Shown here one piece after another: positions 31,662 to 40,500 of a stretch of DNA of 64,000 nucleotides; positions within the stretch are counted from its first letter, which is position 1; every line of letters starts with the position of its first letter. The position numbers were made by a program, and so were the translations under genes. The stretch comes from Thereva unica (lineage: Eukaryota > Arthropoda > Insecta > Diptera > Therevidae). The stretch spans positions 51,746,953 through 51,810,952 of the forward strand of contig OX465283.1 in the NCBI GenBank assembly GCA_949987705.1, given 5' to 3'. Under the pieces are notes generated by a model, which saw nothing but the letters and a program-made list of their open reading frames with translations, was not told where the DNA came from and ran no database searches.

Positions 31662-32896
31662 TCCAAAAGTTCACAACAATACCCGAATCAAAACAATGCC
31701 AACAATATTTGACAATAGAACGCTAAATCAAGGTCAATGACTTACTTTCGAAACAAAACATGCAATTTCTTGCTATCTGGTATATGGAATCCCAACAACG
31801 GTTGCAATGAAATCACATTAAAGGTTATAATTTACTCTGGATTCCAGCCGCTTATAATTGTCTATGTATATACCCAAATGCACAAACCAAAAAAAAGAAT
31901 GAAAACCAATAATTTTATAAACAGATTTATGTTCAATTATATGTTTTCATGTTGATTGTTTTGTGATGTTATTGTAAATTTATGACATTATGTTCAAATG
32001 TTATCTATGCTATAGATTCTGATGTTGCGAATAATTGGATGAAACATGTATAAATATGCACTGCATTTTTTTAATGGTTATAAATTATGTATGAAATTTT
32101 GTAAATTAAGAAAATAAACCAACAGGAATTAAGAAATAAACTTTATTTTATATAAATTATGATTGTATATTGTTAGTGAATGTGTTAGGACACGGGTTAA
32201 TGTGTATGTATTTTATATATTTTATGTATATTATGTTTATTTATATATGTTATGTTTATATATGTTATGGGTTGTTAGCGTTTATGTAGGGCTGTTGAAA
32301 TTTATAAATTTATGTTTAAGTACCGAAATATGCTAGTGCAATTCATGTTTAGGAAAATGTGTATAGTATATGATTCACGTGTTAAGAAAATATATGTATA
32401 TGTGTGTGATCATTTTATCCCGTTACGTTATATGTATAACTTGTATGTTTTAAAAACAGTTATATTTAACAAATTTATGTTGCAATGTTCCATTTACTTT
32501 GTTATATAGCCTTTTATCGCACTTGGAAAAGGAGTTAGCACATGTGTTTCATATTTTATGTTAATTATTAGATTATGTTAGTTCAATTTTAGAATTTTTT
32601 TAAAACATATTTAATTGCATGCACGTTTGATTATTTAGGAATTGCACTTTATATTCACTCGAATTTAAAGAATATCATTAATATTAAACCGTTAACTAAC
32701 CTTTGTCCAGAGGATTTACCGTGTTAGCTCCACGTGTTTGACGACGTGTTCTTGGACGAAAATTTTCCAATTGTGTTCCAAATGCAGGTATGTAATTAAA
32801 TGCGGGAATCCCACGCAGGTATCCATGCAGCGATCCAACGCAGGTATCCATGCAGCGATCCAACGCAGGTATCCAGCACAGGTAACTACCGTTACA
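31662..32896 (-). other. BEL-2B 5' leader
   Basis: A near-identical copy of the leader of A. It differs by scattered substitutions and by one extra 25-bp unit near 32830-32870. It ends at a tRNA-Tyr primer binding site. Confidence 0.8.
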
Positions 32897-32913
32897 TCCG
32901 GCTCGAAGGACCA
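32897..32913 (-). other. BEL-2B primer binding site (tRNA-Tyr), no LTR beyond
   Basis: The 17 bases are identical to the site in A. Only AATA (32914-32917) separates it from the target duplication GCTAC; the 5' LTR is missing. Confidence 0.85.
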
Positions 32914-32917
32914 AATA

Positions 32918-33279
32918 GCTACAGACTGCATTTTTATGTCATTTTAAAGGTAAAAGAATAAGCTTTAAGAAAAAAATACTTCTGAAAAAAATTAGTAACA
33001 ATTTAAGATTGTTATTAACAATTTAAATGTTTAAATCAATTTTCAACAATTGCCCCCACCTCGTAGCGAGTTTTAAGTATTACCATCGTGTTCTACGTGA
33101 AATTTCCTTCAAAAAACCTTTTTTTAATTAATGGAGAAATTATTATTACCATCGGAAAAAATTAATTAACTTAGCGCGCTCCGTCGCATCGGCGCGCGGG
33201 TGCCACTTCGCGCCCTTCTTTTTTTGTGTCTCATCGGTTTCCTTTTGATTATACATTAGTATTTTATTTTTTTAATTAA
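32918..33279 (+). repeat. Left TIR of long-TIR transposon, inner part
   Basis: This is the inverted complement of 34881-35241, with few mismatches over about 360 bp. It includes a GC-rich GCGCGC-containing segment next to GCCACTTCGCGCCC. It begins with the second copy of the BEL target duplication. Confidence 0.88.
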
Positions 33280-33571
33280 ATACTCTTATTTGTTTGCCAA
33301 AAGGGCGCTATAACAAATTTAAAAAATAATATTAATAATTAGTACAAAAATAAAAAACATCTTTGTTTAAAAAAAATTACTTTATTATTATCGGTCAATA
33401 CCATATTAAAAGTACCTCGTTCAAAATCACAACATCAAATAGTAGTAGTATGATGTAGTCGTAAAACATTAAGATTTGCTATTTAAAAATTTTTACTGTA
33501 CTCTTTTTTTCGGACGATGAAAATTGCTTCGCTTCCAATTCTTGATGAGAGATGGGAATCATACTATGAAA

Positions 33572-34556
33572 TTATAAAGTTCCCTTAATCGTCAATGCTT
33601 TTTGAAAACGCGGTGTCAGAATTTTTTCTTCTTTTTTGTATTCAGCATTACTCGAATAACGACACGTTATGTTTGGCAGAGCTTCTGTCGCCCAGTCAAA
33701 TAATTCTTTTGGAGAACGGATAGGATCATTTTCCCTTTGAAGACTGGCTCTAGCAGCAAGTCTTTTGAGTGTGCCACCTACTCCGTCACATGGTCCTTTC
33801 CCATGGGAAGTTGGGAAAAAGTGCCACTCAGCTGCTATATGAAAGTCCTCAAAATGATGCGTGAGGTTGATGAAATTCTTTTTATTCTTGTACTGCCCAC
33901 TGGCACCATCCGAAAAATATATGATTTTGTTTACATCTTTCAAATTCGTTTTTATGAAATCGACTAAGTTTTTGAAATAGATGAACGGCAACTGTAGCGT
34001 GACGTTAGCATTCCGACATTGAAACCAAACTTTTGATTTTTAACTCATTTTTGTCATTTCTGAAGTAAATGGAAAATGGATGTATTGTCACTTGGTCATT
34101 ATTCCAGTATATGCCTTGTAATGAATTTTGAATTACAAATGCATAATTCTCTGAGAAATCGCAAATAACTATACACTCATTTTTCATTAAAGTCCTCTTT
34201 TTCTCGTTCAAAAATTCTCTTTGTTTATTAACTAAAAATGAATGTAACAATAATTTAATCAAACCGCTACTAAGAATTTGCAAATAATCATCAACATTAG
34301 ATATGAGGGTTTGTAATGAGGTCCTCTCGGTTGTAACCCATTGCTTGTACTTGATATTGTCTATTAAATTATCTTCGAAATTTTTTTCTAGCTGATCAGT
34401 AATATTGGTTCCCCAGGGCATCTATCGCATAATCCTAAGAAACAGTTAGTCGATTTCACATTACATATCATTCGATCCAAACAATCATGGTAATTTGTTA
34501 AAGGTCGCACAGAATCAGTAGTAATTGATTTCAAATTTGCTCCATCAATTAATAAC
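33572..34556 (-). pseudogene. Transposase-like pseudogene of the long-TIR transposon
   Basis: Three minus-strand pieces belong together. 34556-34420 has LLIDGANLKS and the cysteine-rich LGLCDRCPG. 34421-34005 has CDFSENYAFV and WNNDQVTIHPFSIYFR. 33991-33572 has IYFSDGASGQYKNKKN, EWHFFPTSHGKGPCDGVGG and a C-terminal tail. The spaced Asp residues in DFSENY, FSDGASGQ and CDG look like an RNase H-fold catalytic set. Related uncharacterised proteins are frequent in arthropod genomes. Frameshifts near 34420 and 34000, a stop, and loss of the N-terminus make this copy dead. A Sola-type affiliation is possible but unproven. Confidence 0.65.
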
Positions 34557-34847
34557 ACAGCCCCACAAAAAAAAAAAAGTTTCAGACCTGGGGGTCTCAC
34601 TAGGCTTACTAATGTTTTCGGGGTCGCTGAATCTGAATATGAGGTCTAAGCTCTATCGGGTCTAGGAGGGGGAGGAACCCCCGAAAAGGGGGTTTTAAGG
34701 CTTATTTTTTGAGGTTATGGCTAATCCTAGACCCGATAGAGCTATATAGACCTCATATTCAGATTCAGCGACCCCGAAAACATATAGTAAGCCTAGTGAG
34801 ATCCCCAGGTCTGACACTTTTTTTTGTGGGGCTGTGTAATTTTACAT
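34557..34847. mobile_element. Palindromic insertion in the transposase pseudogene
   Basis: Arms of about 115 bp are inverted complements: the left starts ACACAGCCCCACAAAA, the right ends TTTTGTGGGGCTGTGT. Both contain the phrase TTCGGGGTCGCTGAATCTGA or its complement. The loop of about 60 bp contains CCCCCGAAAAGGGGG. It cuts the transposase reading frame. No clear target duplication was seen. Confidence 0.8.
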
Positions 34848-34880
34848 TTTCATGTATGGACACACTTTACAGGGTAAGGG

Positions 34881-35400
34881 TTAATTAAAAAAATAAAATA
34901 CTAATGTATAATCTAAAGGAAACCGATGAGACACAAAAAAAGAAGGGCGCGAAGTGGCACCCGCGCGCCGATGCGACGTAGCGCGCTAAGTTTATTAATT
35001 TTTTCCGATGGTAATAATAATTTCTCCATTAATTAAAAAAATGTTTTTTGAAGGAAATTTCACGTAGAACACGATGGTAATACTTAAAACTCGCTACGAG
35101 GTGGGGGCAATTGTTGAAAATTGATTTAAACATTTAAATTGTTAATAACAATCTTAAATTGTTACTAATTTTTTTCAGAAGTATTTTTTTCTTAAAGCTT
35201 ATTCTTTTACCTTTAAAATGACAAAAAAATGCAGTCTGTAGCTTAAATAGAACCGGAGTAATGAATTTTTGAAAATCACGTCTCAAGCCCAAAATCACCG
35301 ATATCGCGAAAATTAAATCCTATGTAAAATCCAAAATATTGTGAACCAAAAAAATAAAAAAAATACGTGTCTCTTTTTTTTCGATATAGAACCCGTAAAA
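34881..35400 (-). repeat. Right TIR of long-TIR transposon
   Basis: An uninterrupted right inverted repeat of about 520 bp, complementary to 32918-33279 plus 17325-17487. It shows that the BEL pair entered the left repeat at GCTAC. Confidence 0.88.
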
Positions 35401-37334
35401 AAAGTTTCAGCCAAATCAAAAATGTGACGGTCAGAAAGGTGTTCGGTTTGTAAAAGAATTACCCATATTCCAAGAGATAATCTCTCTGCGGTAAGCCTAT
35501 GGGATTCGACAGCGAGCTATTTCTGAAATTGCGCCCGGTGCAAGTGCACCATTTGCACCTATAAAAGCGCCGCCCCTGCCCACGGGGCACCGCGGTGAGA
35601 TAGGATTAAGACTTGCTAATAGAGCTGCTAGGTGTTCGTCTACAGTAACCCACGTAACTCACAACAACTAACCGGTTTTAACAGAAGTGGCAAATCGGGT
35701 GCAACTACTTTCCGAGGTCTTTGTTAGCCATTCGCCCGCAAACTGGTGGTGCGCATTGATATTGTAGAACCAGTTTGAAACGGAGTTTGTAAATCAGTCG
35801 ACTCGTGTCCTGAGAGTTCGAAGTTTTGTCAATAACGGCGGATTACTATCAGGGCCTAAGGGTTTTTGCGCCCGGTGCAGTATGACAGCTTGCGCCCCAT
35901 CAGCTCGATATTTATTGATCGCAATGAATGAAAGTGGAAAAAGACACAATTCCTGTAATAGATGAAAATAAAGACACAGTAGCACTTTTTTTATATTTTT
36001 TAATGATTTTCTGAAATTGCGCCCTTGTCCAATTGCGCCCGGTGAAGTGCACCATTAGCACCTATGAAAGCGCCGCCCCTGGTGACAGGTCTTGTGTTAT
36101 GTATGCGTACATCAATCCAACTATTATTCGATTTTATATTAAATCCCGCTTATACGTAAATTTGAAATTTTGGCTTAACCTAGAGTTAAATCGATTTAAT
36201 TTTGCTGCTATAAACTTGGTAAGGGTCGCGCTTTAATACATATATTAAGTTTTATATACGATACAGAATTACTCTACGAAGGAGAGCAACTCGAATAGTA
36301 TTAAATAACGAAAGCAAAAAACTGTTTTAGACAAACTTCTCGCGGCATCGTGCACCATGGGCCATTGTTGTCAAATATGTGCTAGCAAGTACAGAGGTTT
36401 AGACACTAATAACATCCGAACCTTAAATGTATAATTAATATCTGAAAGACACACCAACCATTATGTACTTAAATCGGCATTGAATCATTATTATTTAACA
36501 ACTCAATGCGATGTAGCGACTCTTTTCGGCACAATAGGCTGCCGCATCCAACTGCCTTAGAGGTCATATGACATAATCACCTTGACCACTTTAATTCCCC
36601 ACAAGACATCAACAATAGCGATATAATATCCGTAATTAATAACTCTAGTTACGGCGAAATTGCGTAGGCTTAAATTCTAATGAGTTCAGTAACACTAAAA
36701 CTTTTATTTCCTTCCCTCGTGCACCGCGGTGGTTGTGTGGAAAGTTCATTTTTATAACTAAGCCATGGAAAATCCCATTAATTATCCGGATTAACGCACA
36801 ATGGACCAATTAATGATATCAAGCAAGAAATTTCCCAACAAGCGCCAAGTCATCTGAATTGAATTCTGTGATTGCGATTCTGCTCCTGCACGAGATCGCT
36901 TCCAGCTTCCCAGCGTACACTGGAGCGCTCACGCTCGATGGTGGCAGTCGGCCAAACGAGATGCCCGCAGCGGTATATGTGCTGCGGTGCACGGCGGACT
37001 CAGCATGGGTACATCTACCTGTGGGCATTTTCCACCGTTCGATATCATCAGCGCTAAATAAATGACATGATTTGACCATGGATAAGAATAATTTATTCAT
37101 GCGGAGTTCATTAGGCATAAAAATAACAATTAGGAATCGTACCGTGATCGATCGTTGCATAATCGTCGAATTAGTCGCGATGGCGGCGGACTCGTCTCGA
37201 TAAATCCGATTGGCGATATTCGCTTAAAACCGATTTTTGTTGTTGCTGTTGTTGTTGTTGCCTCATAGTAAATCGCCTTAGAATTATGACTGAAAATTTT
37301 ATTTAATAATGTTTTTCTTTTGTTGTTTTTGTAG
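35401..37334. other. Non-coding region upstream of first visible host exon
   Basis: Probably intronic or upstream of the host gene. A module of about 70 bp (GAAATTGCGCCC... ending GCGCCGCCCCTG) occurs twice, at about 35525-35580 and 36012-36080, and looks like the end of a MITE. A GC-rich block at about 36880-37035 has possible splice signals, but its open frame begins with TTG and shows no known domain, so I call no exon there. Confidence 0.5.
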
Positions 37335-37536
37335 AATGGCGAAACAATGGATCGTGACTGCGACGAGCGGTGCACTTGCAATCGGGGTGAATGGATCTGT
37401 GAACCTAGATGTGTTGGCGTGTTCTTTAAACGAGGTCGAACCTTCGAGGATCCATTATGCCAAGAAAAACCATCTCCGGATGATGAATGCTGTGCTGTCA
37501 TGATCTGTGATAATAAGAGCATGAACTCTTCCAATG
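37335..37536 (+). CDS. Host receptor exon: VWC module
   Basis: The acceptor TTTTTGTAG precedes AATGGCGAAACA (phase 0) and the exon ends at a GGTAAG donor (phase 1). It encodes [15 protein letters not shown] and the CCAVMIC end typical of von Willebrand C modules. The first Cys of the module must come from an upstream exon. Confidence 0.85.
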
Positions 37537-40500
37537 GTAAGAAGAAATTATCTTGAACTGATTTTTTTTTTGCAATTATGATGTACGGTTTTAAATGCTG
37601 GTAAATTGTTACGGATAGGAAGCTGTTTTTTTTCTCTCTGTATGAGCTTACTTTCTTGAACGTAGTGAACAAGTCTTTTTTGTTTTCTTTTCGCATAAAA
37701 AAGGAAGGAAGTTTCATAAAAGAAAGTCAGAGTTTTATTGGTGTGCTTCATATTAGACAGAGTAATCATTCTTGCTAACATTGCGAATTTTTCTGTCGAA
37801 TAAAACTACACCAATCTAAACAGATGGTAATTAGAGATGCGTGAAAACTGTGTGAGATCTACTATGGACCCACATATGGTTCCTATGTATATTATATTAT
37901 TCGAATGTGAAGCAGCATACCGGATGTGTATCTATAATTGCGTCTTCTTTGTATTCGTCTTTAGTAAGGTATGAGGTCAAAAGTAGCGCAGCCATTCCCT
38001 TGTCCTATTGTACAACACCCCTGTTCCTCATATACATATGTAGGCTAGATCGATTTAACAGGTTCAGTAGTGTGTCCAATGGCTTGTTGCTTAGGCTTGA
38101 CTATTCGAAGGGTAGATTCATCCTCCTCAGGGCAAATCCTGCAGGTGGGATCCTCCTCCCTTCTGTGTTTCGAAAATGGTATAATTTAAAGCGCAGCGTA
38201 CGGTAGTCAAGCCAAAAAGTGTAGCCAAGAAGTGCCGTGACATCCTATCACCCCACAATAGCAATTCCCTTACTGCGTTAAGAGACGGCAACAGAAGTAA
38301 CCGCTTAGAGTTGGCCAATCCCGGGTGGTGGGAGTCGTGCTGGACTCGGGTGGGTAGTCAAAAAAACACACCCCTCCTCTGAAACTGCTAATTGGGAACA
38401 AGCTTTCTTAAAAAGGAAAGAAAGTATATCACCTCACTTGTCCTGTTACCTCTCCTGTCGATCACAACCTATAATGACGATGTGTTCGAGTTATGCGCGA
38501 ACAAAGCTATATGATCTTATAAAAGCGTGCTATGGGAACAGATCATTTACTCACAGCCAGGGCATGATGGATAAAGCTTCCGCTATTTCTGCAGCATTTC
38601 CGAGAATGCTGGGGCCAACACACCCGTCGCCTTCTGATGATGAGGGTGGTTAGCTCAGTCTAGCTTTATCTAGTGCCAGTGTGTTTAACAAAAGGGCTAA
38701 AGCTGGAGACAGAAACATGCATGCGGCAATATATATTGTAGAAGTGCGATCGCAGATATAGTGTCGTGAACAGAATGCTGCTATGTCACCCCCCACTCTC
38801 AAGAATACCTCCCACTCAATGGACGGGGTTCACTTCAGAACTCGCGAGGTATTTACGTGTCTCAAAGAACTCGATGTCAATAAATCGACTGGCCCCGACA
38901 AAATCCCCGCTATGATACTTAAAAAATGTGCCTCACCTTTGGCTAAACCCCTGCTAAACTTTTTGCTTTTGTTTTTTACTTTTTGCGTTTTGCTTTTTAC
39001 TTCTCTGGAGTGTATCCCGTTTCTTGGAAACTAGTTCATGTTCAGCCAATCCCAAAAAAAGGTGAAGCCAGCGACCCCTTAAACTACCGCCCAATAGCAA
39101 TGACTTCTGTTCTCTCCAAAATCATGGAGACAATAATCAATAAAAAGCTGATGAAATATTTAGAATCCAACCAAATTATACACGACAGGCAATACGGCTT
39201 CAGACCAAAACGGTCTACTGGTGATCGGCTTGTGTGTTTAACCGAGCATATCAACCAAAGCATTCACAGCTTTGTTGAGTCTGGTCTGGTTGCTCTAGAT
39301 ATATCAAAGGCTTTCGGCAGAGTATGGCACCCCGCTCTGTTGAATAAAATCCAAGCTATTGGTATACACTGTAACGAACCACGTTTCGTTACTAAGAATT
39401 TCAATCCACGAACATAAGGAAAAATATTCACTCAGCAGGCGGGGAAATTCTCTTAAGTAAAATAAAATATTCACCCAGCAGGCTGGGCGATTATCCTTTG
39501 ACAGTTTCACGGCTATAAAATAAACGGCTTCACCAGGCTAAAATTCAGTCTCTAACCAGGCTCGTTCCGGAGAGGTCACCCTCTCTGGTCCTAGACCGTG
39601 TCGTGGTGTACGATCTGGCACGGTCATACTTTGCCCCTCAGGAATGTTGCCGAGGCCTTGTCGTGGTGTACGATCCGACTATGTGCCGAAGCAGCGAGTC
39701 CTAGACCGACATTTCCAGAGGAATGTTGCCGAGGCCTTGTCGTGGTGTATGATCCGACTATTTGCCGAAGTAACGATTCCTATATCGACATTTCCAGAGG
39801 AATATTGCCGAGGCCTTGTCGTGGTGTACGATCCGACTATGTGCCGAAGTAGCGATTCCTAACTATTATCAGCGAGCAATAATAATAAGAGTGATGAGCT
39901 AGAACAAATTTTCAAAAATGTTTCAATGCCCTTGAGATCAGCTGATAAAAATTTCAGTAGGAGTGAAAAAGTCAAAATATCAAAGATGTAATATCTATGA
40001 TAAAAGGAGGCAGAATTGCTTTCACACTACACGCAACGTGTGTGAAAGAAAGATAAAAAATGAAGGGGAAGTGCCAATTTTCCAATTTAGCCAATATTTA
40101 GCTCAACACTGGAAGAATTGCAAAACGCCCGCGTTTTTAATGTACAATACAAAGCCAAGTTTTAGAGTCGCGATGTGTACCAACAAGAATTTGCCCACGC
40201 ATACATATACACATATTAGAGTCGGCTACATGTGCTCTGTTCCAATTCGACTTCCATTTGAATGTAAACATTCCAATAGGGGAAGCAAGCAGCATGTTCT
40301 GTTTCATTCATACTCTTGTGTTTTTGGTATGAAATGTATATGTATCGCGCATTTGTTAATATTTTTTTGGACTTTTTGAATAATGGTAGTTCCAATCTCT
40401 TCTTTCATATGTTTAACTCTTTTACTTGTCCTTGAGCTCCACCTAATCACTCTTGTTATTATTGCTCGCTGCTATTATAGTCCCATCTGGATTCTTCTTT

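Larger units (their letters stand above)
17488..32917 (-). mobile_element. BEL-2 tandem pair: LTR-body-LTR-body
   Basis: Two BEL/Pao bodies on the minus strand (A at 18019-25048, B at 25773-32917) share a middle LTR (25049-25772), and A has a 3' LTR at 17488-18018. The expected 5' LTR of B is absent: the sequence ends 4 nt beyond its primer binding site and runs straight into host DNA. The flanks still show the duplication GCTAC (17483-17487 and 32918-32922), which restores the broken TIR exactly. The two gag-pol frames differ at 4 of 1828 residues. Confidence 0.85.
17325..35400 (-). mobile_element. Long-TIR DNA transposon split by nested BEL pair
   Basis: The 163 bp at 17325-17487 are the inverted complement of about 35236-35400, and 32918-33279 is the inverted complement of 34881-35241. 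Removing 17488-32917 rejoins the two left parts in the order seen on the right, giving inverted repeats of about 520 bp around a core with a transposase-like pseudogene. The outer ends begin TTTTACGGGTTC. The native element would be about 2.6 kb, or about 2.35 kb without a further palindromic insertion at 34557. I could not define its own target duplication. Confidence 0.85.

Noticed and set aside
32696..32947. Short frames near the BEL-2B primer site
   Set aside because: Created by the 25-bp tandem units of the leader; no independent evidence of translation.
36859..37065. 68-residue frame resembling a signal peptide for the host receptor
   Set aside because: It starts with TTG, not ATG, and the putative leader is followed by no VWC-like sequence.
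37130..37717. 195-residue minus-strand frame across the first host exon
   Set aside because: Antisense to a well-supported VWC exon, low complexity in parts, no domain.
39963..40379. 138-residue plus-strand frame
   Set aside because: Begins with GTG, lies in the rearranged gypsy insertion between inverted short repeats, and has no recognisable motif.
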